Numbered from the stretch's first letter, positions 50,933 to 59,554 are shown. The stretch: DNA of 64,000 nucleotides from Candidatus Blautia faecipullorum (GCA_019115125.1 DXEG01000064.1:1-64000), one strand, 5' to 3'. The notes: generated by a model not told the origin, from the letters alone. Program-made: numbers and translations.

Positions 50933-51811
50933 ATGATAAAAAGTATGACAGGCTTCGGGCGCGCCGAGGCAGTGACAAAAGAGCGGAAGATTACCGTAGA
51001 AATAAAATCAGTAAATCACAGATATCTTGATCTGAATATCAAGATGCCGAGGAAGCTGAATGTATTTGAGGGTCAGATCAGGAATCTGATGAAACATTAT
51101 ATGCAGAGAGGCAAGGTGGATGTGTTCCTCACCTATGAGGATTATACCGCCGGCAGCGTGTCTGTGAAGTACAACCGCGAGATTGCGGGAGAATATCTGA
51201 AGTACTTAAAGCAGATGGAGGAAGAATTCTCTCTGGAAAACGACGTTAAGGTGTCAGGCCTTGCCAGATACCCGGAGGTTCTGACCATGGAGGAGCAGTC
51301 GATCAATGAGGAGGAGACCTGGAACTTTCTGGAAGGTCCGCTGAAGGAGGCCTGCTGTAAATTTGTGGAGACCAGGGAGAGAGAAGGCCGGAATCTGAAG
51401 GAGGATCTTCTCTCCAAGCTGGACGGTCTGAACGAAATGGTGGCAAGAGTGCAGCGGCGCTCTCCGGAGGTGGTTCAGGCCTACAGAGAAAAGCTGGAAG
51501 CAAAGGTGCGGGAGCTTTTGGAGGACGCGCAGATCGACGACAGCCGGATCGCCGCCGAGGTGGTTCTTTTTTCGGATAAGATCTGCAATGACGAGGAGAC
51601 TGTACGGCTTATGAGCCATATCGCCGGAATGAAAAAAATCCTTGCGGAGAAGGAGGGCGTTGGGCGGAAGCTTGACTTTATGGCTCAGGAGATGAACAGA
51701 GAGGCAAATACGATCCTGTCAAAGTCCAATGACCTTGAGGTGTCCGATATTGCCATTGATCTGAAAACAGAAATCGAAAAGATCCGGGAGCAGATTCAGA
51801 ATATAGAATAA
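50933..51811 (+). CDS. yicC: YicC-family endoribonuclease
   Basis: Members of this family are Mg-dependent endoribonucleases taking part in RNA turnover. The 292-residue protein begins MIKSMTGFGRAEA and contains VNHRYLDLNIKMPR and the C-terminal block KLDFMAQEMNREANTILSKS with KTEIEKIREQIQNIE, all family signatures. It is the first gene of a cluster with remA, gmk and rpoZ, the usual Bacillota order. AGAGAG lies before the ATG. Confidence 0.93.
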   Translation: MIKSMTGFGRAEAVTKERKITVEIKSVNHRYLDLNIKMPRKLNVFEGQIRNLMKHYMQRGKVDVFLTYEDYTAGSVSVKYNREIAGEYLKYLKQMEEEFSLENDVKVSGLARYPEVLTMEEQSINEEETWNFLEGPLKEACCKFVETREREGRNLKEDLLSKLDGLNEMVARVQRRSPEVVQAYREKLEAKVRELLEDAQIDDSRIAAEVVLFSDKICNDEETVRLMSHIAGMKKILAEKEGVGRKLDFMAQEMNREANTILSKSNDLEVSDIAIDLKTEIEKIREQIQNIE

Positions 51812-51829
51812 TGGAGGCAGAAAATACCG

Positions 51830-52102
51830 GTGTCAAAATTGATTAACGTAGGATTTGGAAACGCGGTAAATTCTCAGAAGATCGTGGCGGTGGTAAGCCC
51901 GGACGCCGCGCCTGTAAAGCGCATGGTGCAGAGCGTGAAGGGCACGCGGTCGCTGGTGGACGCCACTCAGGGCAGGAAGACGAAGGCTGTGATCGTTACT
52001 TCGGACGATTACCTGGTGCTTTCAGCTCTGCAGCCGGAAACCATAGCCAAAAGATTTGCGGAAGCATATGAATATGAAGACAGGGGAGAGGAACATGAGT
52101 AA
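51830..52102 (+). CDS. remA: RemA-family DNA-binding regulator (DUF370)
   Basis: RemA in Bacillus subtilis is a ring-forming DNA-binding activator of matrix and osmoprotection genes. The 90-residue product shows LINVGFGNAVNSQKIVAVVS, KGTRSLVDATQGRKTKAVIV and LSALQPETIAKRF, as in the family. The start is GTG 51830 behind GGAGG at a long 11-base distance. Its stop overlaps the gmk start (ATGAGTAA), which suggests coupled translation. Possible link to the capsule operon at the window end is only an inference. Confidence 0.93.
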   Translation: MSKLINVGFGNAVNSQKIVAVVSPDAAPVKRMVQSVKGTRSLVDATQGRKTKAVIVTSDDYLVLSALQPETIAKRFAEAYEYEDRGEEHE

Positions 52103-52724
52103 AGGAGTGCTGGCAGTTGTGTCCGGCTTTTCAGGGGCTGGCAAGGGAACCGTTATGAAGCGTCTGATGGAAAGCCATGATAATTACGCGCTGTCTGTTT
52201 CTGTGACAACCAGAGAGCCGAGAGAAGGCGAGGCGGACGGCCGGGAATATTTTTTCCGCACCAATGAGGAGGTGGAGGAGATGATCCGCAGGGATCAGCT
52301 TCTCGAACATGCGAAGTATGTGGATCACTACTACGGAACCCCCCGGAAATATGTGGAGGATATGCTTGCGGAGGGCAAGGACGTTATTCTGGAAATTGAG
52401 ATCCAGGGAGCCCTTCAGATTAAAGATAAGCTTCCTGAGGCAGTGCTTGTTTTCATCACTCCGCCGTCTATGGAGGAATTGAAAAAACGGCTGATAGGAA
52501 GAGGGAGCGAGGAACCGGAGGTGATCGCTTCCAGGCTTTCGAGAGCTTCCGAGGAAGCGGAGGGAATTGAAAAATACGATTACATCCTTGTCAATGACAG
52601 GATTGACGACTGCGCTGAGACGCTCCACAGGATTATATCGAGCGAGCATCTCCGCACACAGCGGAATATAGAATTTATTAACAGGATTCAGGAAGAATCT
52701 CACATATTCAAGAAAGGAGAATGA
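52095..52724 (+). CDS. gmk: Guanylate kinase
   Basis: Phosphorylates GMP to GDP with ATP. The 209-residue protein has the P-loop SGFSGAGKGTVMKRL, the GMP-binding VSVTTREPREGEADGREYFF and the LEIEIQGALQIK region. The start is ATG 52095 behind GGGGAGAGGA. The longer frame to 52056 lies inside remA and was rejected. rpoZ follows after 3 bases. Confidence 0.96.
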   Translation: MSKGVLAVVSGFSGAGKGTVMKRLMESHDNYALSVSVTTREPREGEADGREYFFRTNEEVEEMIRRDQLLEHAKYVDHYYGTPRKYVEDMLAEGKDVILEIEIQGALQIKDKLPEAVLVFITPPSMEELKKRLIGRGSEEPEVIASRLSRASEEAEGIEKYDYILVNDRIDDCAETLHRIISSEHLRTQRNIEFINRIQEESHIFKKGE

Positions 52725-52727
52725 TAT

Positions 52728-53054
52728 ATGATACATCCGTCATATTCAGAATTGATTCAGGCTATTAACAACAACGCGGAGGAAGACGACAACACCATGA
52801 TGCTGAACAGCCGCTATTCACTGGTGCTTGCTACCAGCAAGCGCGCCCGCCAGCTCATCGCAGGCGCGGAGCCCCTGGTGAAGGGCGCCGCGGGCAAGAA
52901 GCCGCTTTCCGTTGCCATTGACGAGTTTTATCAGGGTCAGGTAAAAATTGTCGCCGATAACCATGATGAGGCAGAAGAAACACCGGCGCTGACAGAGGAT
53001 ATTTCCGCTGAGGCGGAGGAAGCTGTTCAGGAGACAGCCGGAACAGAAGAATAA
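52728..53054 (+). CDS. rpoZ: DNA-directed RNA polymerase omega subunit
   Basis: A 108-residue subunit that helps assemble RNA polymerase. The family core NSRYSLVLATSKRARQLIAG is at residues 27-46, followed by KPLSVAIDEFYQG. The last 35 residues are an acidic Glu/Ala-rich tail, somewhat longer than in Bacillus. AAAGGAG lies before the ATG. It follows gmk in the standard order. Confidence 0.94.
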   Translation: MIHPSYSELIQAINNNAEEDDNTMMLNSRYSLVLATSKRARQLIAGAEPLVKGAAGKKPLSVAIDEFYQGQVKIVADNHDEAEETPALTEDISAEAEEAVQETAGTEE

Positions 53055-53055
53055 T

Positions 53056-53085
53056 CGTAACTATTCACCTGGCTGAACTGTTACG
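53056..53085 (+). terminator. Hairpin directly after rpoZ, repeat-family related
   Basis: CGTAAC (53056-53061) pairs with GTTACG (53080-53085), and TTCACC with GGCTGAA inside it. The TTCAGCC-type core resembles the ends of the dispersed repeat. No T-run follows. Confidence 0.45.
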
Positions 53086-53102
53086 GATAATCAAACGCAG
53101 AT

Positions 53103-53155
53103 GTGCTGTACAATACAGAGAATTCCGAAAAGTTTCATTTTGTATTGTGCAGCAC
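53103..53155 (+). promoter_or_regulatory. 15-bp stem-loop in the rimO leader
   Basis: GTGCTGTACAATACA (53103-53117) pairs fully, with one G-U pair, with TGTATTGTGCAGCAC (53141-53155). The loop is 23 bases. It ends 22 bases before the rimO start and is not followed by a T-run, so a leader or processing element is possible. Confidence 0.45.
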
Positions 53156-53177
53156 TCCGTGTATATCGGGAGAATTT

Positions 53178-54515
53178 ATGAATATACTATTTATTTCACT
53201 TGGATGTGATAAAAACCTGTCGGACTCGGAGGAAATGCTGGGCCTTCTGACAGGAAGCGGCCATGAGATCGTAAACACGGAAGAGGAAGCGGACGCCATT
53301 GTCGTCAATACCTGCTGCTTTATCCACGACGCGAAGGAAGAAAGCGTGGAGACGATCCTGGAAATGGCGGAGTACAAAAAGGCCGGAACCTGCAGGGCGC
53401 TGATCGTTACGGGCTGCATGGCCCAGAGGTACAAGGAGGAGATCATGCAGGAAATCCCGGAGGTGGACGCTGTGCTGGGAACTACCTCCTACAGTGATAT
53501 AGTGAAGGCTTTGGATGAAGCCCTTGCGGGCAGCAAGTTTCAGGAATTCCGCGATATCAATGAGCTTCCGGAGGTTTCCGGGAACCGTGTCCTTACTACG
53601 GGAGGACACTTCGGATATCTCAAGATCGCCGAGGGCTGTGACAAGCACTGTACCTACTGCATTATTCCCTCTCTGAGGGGACGGTTCCGCAGCGTGCCTC
53701 AGGAACGTCTGCTGGCCCAGGCGGAATACATGGCTTCCCAGGGAGTCCGGGAGCTGATCCTGGTCGCCCAGGAGACTACGGTTTACGGGACCGATCTCTA
53801 TGGAAAGAAAACCCTGCATCTGCTTTTGAAAAAGCTCTGTGAAATTAAAGGAATCCGCTGGATCCGTGTCCTTTACTGCTATCCGGAGGAGATTTATGAC
53901 GAGCTGATCCAGGTCATGAAAGAGGAGAAAAAAATCTGTCATTATCTGGATCTTCCTATTCAGCACGCAAGCGACCGCATCCTCAGGAGGATGGGGCGGC
54001 GTACCAGTAAGGAGCAGCTCGTTGGGATCATCCAGAAGCTCCGCCGGGAAATACCGGACATCGTCCTTCGCACGACCCTGATCACCGGATTCCCGGGAGA
54101 AACGGAAGAGGATCATCAGGAGCTGATGGAATTTGTGGACGAAATGGAATTTGACCGCCTCGGCGTGTTTACTTACTCTCCGGAGGAGGGTACGCCTGCC
54201 GCTTCCATGGAGGGGCAGATTGAAGAGGAGCTGAAGGAAGAGCGGAGAGACGAGCTGATGGAGCTTCAGCAGGAGATTTCTCTTGAAAAAGGAAACAACA
54301 GGATCGGACAGGAGCTCATGGTGATGATCGAGGGCAAGGTGTCCGGTGAAAGCGCTTATATAGGAAGAACATACGGCGACGCGCCCAATGTGGACGGTTA
54401 TCTGTTTGTACAGACAGGCGAGCTTCTTATGACGGGAGATTTCGCCAGAGTCCGGGTTACCGGCGCGCTGGAATACGATTTGATAGGAGAGTTGGCTGAT
54501 GAATACACCGAATAA
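53178..54515 (+). CDS. rimO: Ribosomal protein uS12 methylthiotransferase RimO
   Basis: Radical SAM enzyme that methylthiolates an aspartate of ribosomal protein uS12. The 445-residue protein has the N-terminal MTTase cluster domain (FISLGCDKNLSDSEEMLG, VNTCCFIHDAKEESVE, VTGCMAQRY), the radical SAM motif KIAEGCDKHCTYCIIPSLRG (CxxxCxxC), and a C-terminal TRAM domain. The DKNLSDSE signature separates RimO from MiaB. ATG 53178 is behind GGGAG; the longer frame to 53103 runs through the leader hairpin. It overlaps pgsA by 17 bases. Confidence 0.95.
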   Translation: MNILFISLGCDKNLSDSEEMLGLLTGSGHEIVNTEEEADAIVVNTCCFIHDAKEESVETILEMAEYKKAGTCRALIVTGCMAQRYKEEIMQEIPEVDAVLGTTSYSDIVKALDEALAGSKFQEFRDINELPEVSGNRVLTTGGHFGYLKIAEGCDKHCTYCIIPSLRGRFRSVPQERLLAQAEYMASQGVRELILVAQETTVYGTDLYGKKTLHLLLKKLCEIKGIRWIRVLYCYPEEIYDELIQVMKEEKKICHYLDLPIQHASDRILRRMGRRTSKEQLVGIIQKLRREIPDIVLRTTLITGFPGETEEDHQELMEFVDEMEFDRLGVFTYSPEEGTPAASMEGQIEEELKEERRDELMELQQEISLEKGNNRIGQELMVMIEGKVSGESAYIGRTYGDAPNVDGYLFVQTGELLMTGDFARVRVTGALEYDLIGELADEYTE

Positions 54516-55038
54516 ACTGACTGTTGGAAGAATGATACTGGTTCCCTTCCTTGTGCTGTTTTTGCTGACAGGCTGGGGAGGAGAGGCAAACCGCTATATA
54601 TCTCTTGCTATTTTTGTAATAGCCAGCGTGACCGACTGGTTTGACGGATATCTGGCAAGAAAAAACAATCTGGTAACGAATTTCGGCAAATTTATGGATC
54701 CGCTGGCAGATAAGCTTCTGGTATGCTCTGCGATGATCTGTCTGATAGAGCTTGGCCGGATGCCCGCGTGGATCGTCATTATTATCATTGCCAGAGAGTT
54801 CATCATCAGCGGCTTCCGTCTGATCGCCGCGGAAAACGGCGTGGTGATCGCGGCGAATTACTGGGGAAAATTCAAAACAGTCTCCCAGATGATCATGATC
54901 ATTCTGCTTCTGCTGAATCTCGGCGGAGCCTTTGACATTCTGGAAGAAATCTTTATCTGGCTTTCTCTTGCACTGACCGCGATCTCTCTGATCACTTACA
55001 TCTGGCAGAACAGATCCGTACTTTCCATGCAGGAGTAG
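54499..55038 (+). CDS. pgsA: CDP-diacylglycerol--glycerol-3-phosphate 3-phosphatidyltransferase
   Basis: Makes phosphatidylglycerol phosphate in the membrane. The 179-residue protein has several membrane helices and the CDP-alcohol phosphotransferase motif in DWFDGYLARKNNLVTNFGKF followed by MDPLADK, giving the D-x2-D-G-x2-A-R-x8-G-x3-D-x3-D pattern. Its start lies inside rimO (17-base overlap), so translation is probably coupled. cinA follows after 23 bases. Confidence 0.95.
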   Translation: MNTPNKLTVGRMILVPFLVLFLLTGWGGEANRYISLAIFVIASVTDWFDGYLARKNNLVTNFGKFMDPLADKLLVCSAMICLIELGRMPAWIVIIIIAREFIISGFRLIAAENGVVIAANYWGKFKTVSQMIMIILLLLNLGGAFDILEEIFIWLSLALTAISLITYIWQNRSVLSMQE

Positions 55039-55061
55039 CGGGAGCTTGAAAGGAGGACAAA

Positions 55062-56318
55062 ATGATCGCAGAACTGATTTCAGTGGGGACCGAGATCCTG
55101 CTGGGGAATATTGTTAATACAAACAGCGCCTATCTTGCGGAAAAATGCGCTCAGCTTGGTCTTTCTCTTTACTATCAGACGGTGGTGGGCGATAACGAGG
55201 GGCGTATGCGGGAAACGATCCGTACCGCTCTGGACCGCTCGGATATCATCATTCTGACAGGAGGACTGGGGCCCACAGAGGATGATCTCACAAAAGAAAT
55301 AACGGCGGAAGTGATGGGGCTCCCTCTGAAAGAAGACGCGCACACCCGTCAGCTTCTTGAGGATTATCTGGCGCAGTACCAGAAAAACGACGCCCAGCGC
55401 AGGATCACCTCCAATAATTATAAACAGGCCCTGGTTCCGGAAGGCGCTTATATACTGGACAACCATAACGGTACCGCGCCGGGGCTGATCATGGAGAAGG
55501 ACGGAAAGACCGCGGTTCTGCTCCCCGGACCTCCGGGAGAGATGAAGCCGATGTTTGAAGAAAAGGTTTATCCCTACCTCCGTAAAAAACAGCCGGAAAC
55601 GATTTTTTCGCAGATGGTAAAAATCTGTTCCATCGGGGAAAGCCAGGTGGCTGATGAAATTCAGGATCTTATAGAAACCCAGACGAATCCTACCATCGCT
55701 CCCTATGCCAAGACGGGGGAGGTTCACCTTAGGATCACCGCCAAGGGCGGCAGTCAGAAGGAATGTGAGGAGCTGATCCGGCCTATGGTGCGGGAACTGG
55801 AACGGCGTTTCGGAAAAAATGTTTTCGCGGAGACGGAGAATATGACTCTGGAGGAGGCGGTGACGGTTCTTCTGTGGAACAGGAATCTGACGCTCTCCAC
55901 GGCGGAATCCTGTACCGGAGGAGCCATCGCCGCCAGGATCGTCAATGTGCCAGGAGCCTCCGACGTGTTCCTGCAGGGTATGGTCACCTACAGCAATGAA
56001 GCCAAAAAAAGGACCCTGGGCGTAAGTGAGGATACCCTTCGTCTTTACGGCGCTGTGTCAGAGGAGTGCGCCAAAGAAATGGCCGAGGGAGGCTGCTCCT
56101 TCAGCGGGACAGACGTGTGCCTGTCCGTGACGGGAATCGCGGGGCCGGGAGGGGGAACCTTGGAAAAACCGGTGGGCACCGTATTTATGGGGTGCTGCGT
56201 AAAAGGAAAAACGACGGTAAGAGAGTATCATTTTACCGGAAACAGAGCGAGAGTCAGGGAACAGACCGCTGCTCACGGCCTGGCATTCCTACGCTCCTGT
56301 ATCCTGGAAAACAGTTGA
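55062..56318 (+). CDS. cinA: CinA: competence/damage-inducible protein, nicotinamide-nucleotide amidase
   Basis: A 418-residue two-domain protein. The N-terminal MoCF/COG1058 domain has ISVGTEILLGNIVNTNSAY and ILTGGLGPTEDDLTKE, linked to ADP-ribose or NAD derivative hydrolysis. The C-terminal domain has STAESCTGGAIAARIV, VTYSNEAKKRTLGV and VSVTGIAGPGGG-type motifs (here LSVTGIAGPGGGT) of NMN deamidases. AGGAGG precedes the ATG. The order pgsA-cinA, often followed by recA, is common in Bacillota; here recA does not follow. Confidence 0.95.
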   Translation: MIAELISVGTEILLGNIVNTNSAYLAEKCAQLGLSLYYQTVVGDNEGRMRETIRTALDRSDIIILTGGLGPTEDDLTKEITAEVMGLPLKEDAHTRQLLEDYLAQYQKNDAQRRITSNNYKQALVPEGAYILDNHNGTAPGLIMEKDGKTAVLLPGPPGEMKPMFEEKVYPYLRKKQPETIFSQMVKICSIGESQVADEIQDLIETQTNPTIAPYAKTGEVHLRITAKGGSQKECEELIRPMVRELERRFGKNVFAETENMTLEEAVTVLLWNRNLTLSTAESCTGGAIAARIVNVPGASDVFLQGMVTYSNEAKKRTLGVSEDTLRLYGAVSEECAKEMAEGGCSFSGTDVCLSVTGIAGPGGGTLEKPVGTVFMGCCVKGKTTVREYHFTGNRARVREQTAAHGLAFLRSCILENS

Positions 56319-56343
56319 GAAAAATATGCCAGGCCTGTGATTT

Positions 56344-56616
56344 TTAACGTATCATTTTCATTAAATTGACAATGCGGTCTATCTTGGCGGTTTCCTCCGG
56401 GGATTTTCCCATTTTCAGAACCTCCAGTACGGCTGAGATCTCCTCAGAAGAAAAATTCAGGCCGCTGTTTTTTCCCTGAGCTGCCGCGTTCATGAGAAAA
56501 GGAAGCATATCGGCGGGGCTTTTGCCGCTGCCCTGCTCGGCCAGGCTCTGCAGCATTTCCAGTTTGCTTTTGTCCATGCCGGAAAGCTTGGGATCATTCT
56601 GCCAGTTGGTATCCAT
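56344..56616 (-). CDS. Small conserved-looking protein of unknown function
   Basis: A 90-residue soluble protein: MDTNWQNDPKLSGMDKSKLE at the start, then a Lys/Ser-rich helical region, and an amphipathic C terminus (AKIDRIVNLMKMIR). No domain recognised. The start at 56616 is preceded by AAAGGA at 8 bases; ATGs slightly upstream are in frame but badly spaced. The next gene upstream on the same strand (56652-56978) encodes a similar kind of protein, so the pair is likely an operon. Convergent with cinA, 25 bases away. Confidence 0.7.
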   Translation of the reverse strand: MDTNWQNDPKLSGMDKSKLEMLQSLAEQGSGKSPADMLPFLMNAAAQGKNSGLNFSSEEISAVLEVLKMGKSPEETAKIDRIVNLMKMIR

Positions 56617-56651
56617 GGGCATCATCCTTTCTGATATAAAGAAGTTCCGTG

Positions 56652-56978
56652 TCACTCGTTCATAATCTGGATCATCTGCGCCACAGCCAGTATACTGGTG
56701 ATCTGGTCAAGCTGCTGACGGCTTTTGCCGTAGCTGTATTTCCGTATGTCCTGGATCATATCCAGAGGATCGGTGATTTCCGCCGCGCATACCTGCATTT
56801 CCTGGTTTGCCGGAGAAAAAAGAGAAATCGTATTGACAAGCTCCTGTACCTTTGCGTAAACGGACAGAAGCTGCTGTCCGGCAGGAGGAAGATAAGGAAC
56901 CGCGGCTTTTATCATCTGAGTCTGATCGCTAGTTACCATCTGGTCAAGGGCGGTCTGTGAGATCATATCCTGATCCAT
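56652..56978 (-). CDS. Small helical protein of unknown function
   Basis: A 108-residue protein with Gln-rich amphipathic helices (SQTALDQMVTSDQTQMIKAA at the start, LDQITSILAVAQMIQIMNE at the end). No signal peptide, membrane helix or known domain. AAAGGAG precedes the ATG by about 10 bases. It lies 35 bases before the gene at 56616 on the same strand, suggesting a two-gene operon of unknown role. Confidence 0.7.
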   Translation of the reverse strand: MDQDMISQTALDQMVTSDQTQMIKAAVPYLPPAGQQLLSVYAKVQELVNTISLFSPANQEMQVCAAEITDPLDMIQDIRKYSYGKSRQQLDQITSILAVAQMIQIMNE

Positions 56979-57171
56979 AGGTCAAAACTCCTTTTTTATG
57001 ATGTTATGTTTTTATTTTTATTATATTCATCTTATCCCCGGCAGGTGAAGAAGCCTTTTTCATGTACTTCTGTTTTTTTCTGTCATATGATAAAAAAACG
57101 GCAGTGCAGCGCCGCGGTCTCCCGGTGCGGAGAAGGAGGCGTGCCTGCGGAGAAGGGAGAAAAGATGAAGT

Positions 57172-57330
57172 ATGGACTCTGAAAATGAAAAACTGATACT
57201 GGATGGAAACGCCTTTTATGAAATAGATTTATCCTGTCTCAGAAAAAAAGAGCGGGAAAGCGAAACGGACCAGGTATGCGCCTGCAGACAGAAGAACAAC
57301 AGAATCAGCAAAACAGCCGGAAAACGGTAA
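57172..57330 (+). CDS. Possible 52-residue small protein
   Basis: An ORF beginning MDSENEKLILDGNAFYEIDL and rich in Lys, Arg and Glu, with three Cys. GGGAG lies about 12 bases before the ATG. The composition and codon structure look protein-like. It is the only candidate gene in the 462-base gap 56979-57440. No family could be confirmed. Confidence 0.45.
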   Translation: MDSENEKLILDGNAFYEIDLSCLRKKERESETDQVCACRQKNNRISKTAGKR

Positions 57331-57372
57331 CGGAGGACAGTGACCGGTTTATAGAATGGAAGCTGATACAGC

Positions 57373-57406
57373 AAAAAAAGGGACTGCCGTTTGACAGTCC
57401 CCTTTT
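57373..57406. terminator. Terminator after the cysteine-rich gene
   Basis: On the minus strand GGGGACTG pairs with CAGTCCC and is followed by TTTTTTT. On the plus strand a shorter T-run (CCCCTTTTC) also follows. Confidence 0.85.
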
Positions 57407-57440
57407 CTTACCGTGAAGGAATGAACCAGCTCTGGTGTTA

Positions 57441-57692
57441 TCAGCATCCGCAGCCGTTGTTTCCGCAGCAACCGCCGCAGAGAAGCAGCAGGATGATGAT
57501 AGTCCAGCAGCAGTCGCCGTTGTTTCCGCTGAGGCCGAATCCATTGTTTCCACAGCAGCTCATTAAAATGATGAGCCAGAGAATGCAGCTGCAGGAGCTG
57601 CCGCCGAAGAAGTTTGCTCCTGAAGCGTTGCCGCATCCGCATCCACATCTTTCGTCACCGCATCCGCAATTTGTAGCAGCTAAATCACTCAT
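57441..57692 (-). CDS. Cysteine/glycine-rich small protein (HCB protein 13-like)
   Basis: An 83-residue protein with clusters such as CGCGDERCGCGCGNASG, two hydrophobic Ile/Leu/Cys stretches (SCILWLIILMSCC and CCWTIIILLLLCGGCC), and a CGNNGCGC end. GGAGG precedes the ATG at a good distance and a strong terminator follows, so it is a real gene. Lachnospiraceae proteins of this look are commonly annotated as chorion-class high-cysteine HCB protein 13; the role is unknown. A surface or spore-coat structural role has been imagined but not shown. Confidence 0.78.
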   Translation of the reverse strand: MSDLAATNCGCGDERCGCGCGNASGANFFGGSSCSCILWLIILMSCCGNNGFGLSGNNGDCCWTIIILLLLCGGCCGNNGCGC

Positions 57693-57765
57693 TGTAAAAT
57701 CCTCCAGAAATTAGTTTACAATTCATACTATGCCGTCTGCCTGTCCCCGGTGACAGGGCGCTTTA

Positions 57766-57794
57766 TTGACATGGAAAATAGTTTTCAGTATACT
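57766..57794 (+). promoter_or_regulatory. Promoter of the MutS-type ATPase gene
   Basis: Perfect TTGACA (57766-57771), a 17-base spacer and TATACT (57789-57794). Confidence 0.8.
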
Positions 57795-57853
57795 CTTATT
57801 CATCAGAGAAAACGGTCGAAAGGATTTTACAGAGGGAAAGGAGAAACACTTTT

Positions 57854-59554
57854 ATGCACCCATATCTGACTGCTCTGCTCATCGCTCTTGGAGTTGTTTT
57901 CCTGTTTTTTGTATGGATCTGTTATGAAAACCGAAAAAGACGGAAAAGGATTCTGAAAAAAATTCGGCGGACCTTCGGACAGGTTCCTGACAGAGAGTAT
58001 TCTCCGGGAGATATTGAGGCGATTTCCCATTATTTCCGCCGGAAGGCCGGCGGCAGCTTTTGTATAGATGATATTACCTGGAACGATCTGGATATGGACA
58101 GAATATTTATGCTTCTGAACCAGACGATGTCTTCCCCGGGGGAGGACGTTCTCTACTGTATGCTCCGGATGCCTCTTTTTGACTCAAGGGAGGTGGAAAA
58201 AAGAGAAAAATTGATCCGGTTTTTTGCCGGCCATCCTGAGAAAAGGGAGAAGATACAGGTGCTTCTGTCCGCCGTAGGAAAAACCTGGCATGGCTCTCTT
58301 TCCGATACGATTCTGGCGCTGGAGGAAGCTCCGGAAGTAAATACGAAGCTTCACTGGCTTATGCTGGCCGCGCTTCTTGCCGCGCTTGCGGCGCTTCCCC
58401 TCGCTCCTGTGTACGCGTTTCTGGCTTTTATCGTGCTGAGCAGCGCCAATATCGTATTTTATTATACTGGAAAGGACAAAATAAAAGTAGCGGCATATCT
58501 GGACTGCTTTTCCAGTCTTCTTCGTATGCTTTCCCTGGCTGAACAGGCGGATACGGTAAAGTGGACGGAGCTTAAGGAGCAGATGGAGCGTATCCGGCGG
58601 GGAAAGCAGGCTTTTCGTTCGCTGAAAAAGCGAGCCTTTCTTCTTACCGGCAAAAATGAGAGTACGGGGGATCCGTCTCAGTTATTGCTGGATTATCTCC
58701 GGATGGTGTTTCATCTGGATATTCTGGTCTACAATTCTGTTCTGCGGGAGATAAAAGGGAAAACAAAGGAGATCATGGAGCTTCTGGATGCTCTGGGCGA
58801 GCTGGACGCGGCTGTTTCCATAGCCTCTTTCCGGGAAATGCTTCCGTTATGGAGCAGACCTGAGTTTACAGAGTGGAAAGGAGGCCATATCGGTCTTTTT
58901 GCGGAAGATTTGTATCATCCTCTGATCCATGAGCCGGTGGCGAACAGTATCCGGACGGAAAAGGGGATTCTGGTGACGGGATCCAACGCCTCAGGCAAAT
59001 CTACTTTTCTAAAAAATATTGCTGTCAACAGTATACTTGCCCAGACGGCGCTCACCTGTACCAGCGCCTCCTACCGGGCTCCTTTTTTGAAGGTCATGAC
59101 TTCCATGGCCCTGAGGGACGACATTTCAGGCGGAGAGAGTTATTTTATTGTAGAAATCAAGTCGCTGAAACGGATCCTGGAGGAAAGCAGAAAAAGGGAA
59201 CCGCTGCTGTGTATTATTGACGAGGTGCTGAGAGGAACAAATACTATTGAACGGATCGCGGCCTCCGCGCAGATCCTGAACGCCCTGGACCGTGACTGGG
59301 TACTGCCGGCGGCGGCCACCCACGATATTGAGCTTTCCTATATCCTGGAAAAGAAATATGATAATTATCATTTTGAGGAAGAGGTTTTGGAAAATAAGGT
59401 GGTATTCAGCTATCTTCTGAAAAAAGGGAGAACAACCACAAGAAACGCGATCAGGCTTCTGGAGCTTCTGGGATATGATCCTGAAATTGTGAAAAAATCC
59501 GCCCGGGCTGCCGCGGATTTTGAGAAAAACGGCCTGTGGAAGGAGATGAAATAG
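57854..59554 (+). CDS. Membrane-anchored MutS-type ATPase
   Basis: A 566-residue protein with a N-terminal membrane segment (about residues 6-25) and a second hydrophobic hairpin (about 157-200). The last 200 residues form a MutS domain V ATPase: Walker A GILVTGSNASGKSTFLKN, then ALRDDISGGESYF, Walker B LLCIIDEVLRGTN and AAATHDIELS. The mismatch-binding N-terminal domain of MutS1 is absent. It therefore belongs to the membrane-associated MutS-like group of Bacillota. The function is not established; DNA or another substrate at the membrane is possible. AAAGGAG lies before the ATG. Confidence 0.87.
   Translation: MHPYLTALLIALGVVFLFFVWICYENRKRRKRILKKIRRTFGQVPDREYSPGDIEAISHYFRRKAGGSFCIDDITWNDLDMDRIFMLLNQTMSSPGEDVLYCMLRMPLFDSREVEKREKLIRFFAGHPEKREKIQVLLSAVGKTWHGSLSDTILALEEAPEVNTKLHWLMLAALLAALAALPLAPVYAFLAFIVLSSANIVFYYTGKDKIKVAAYLDCFSSLLRMLSLAEQADTVKWTELKEQMERIRRGKQAFRSLKKRAFLLTGKNESTGDPSQLLLDYLRMVFHLDILVYNSVLREIKGKTKEIMELLDALGELDAAVSIASFREMLPLWSRPEFTEWKGGHIGLFAEDLYHPLIHEPVANSIRTEKGILVTGSNASGKSTFLKNIAVNSILAQTALTCTSASYRAPFLKVMTSMALRDDISGGESYFIVEIKSLKRILEESRKREPLLCIIDEVLRGTNTIERIAASAQILNALDRDWVLPAAATHDIELSYILEKKYDNYHFEEEVLENKVVFSYLLKKGRTTTRNAIRLLELLGYDPEIVKKSARAAADFEKNGLWKEMK

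Noticed and set aside
50672-50978. Minus-strand ORFs of about 70 codons over the repeat element before yicC
   Set aside because: They translate the repeat itself, lack ribosome sites, and have no protein-like conservation signal visible.
57305-57714. Alternative reading frames over the Cys/Gly-rich gene
   Set aside because: They arise from the skewed GC-rich codons of the real minus-strand gene at 57441-57692, which has the GGAGG site and terminator.
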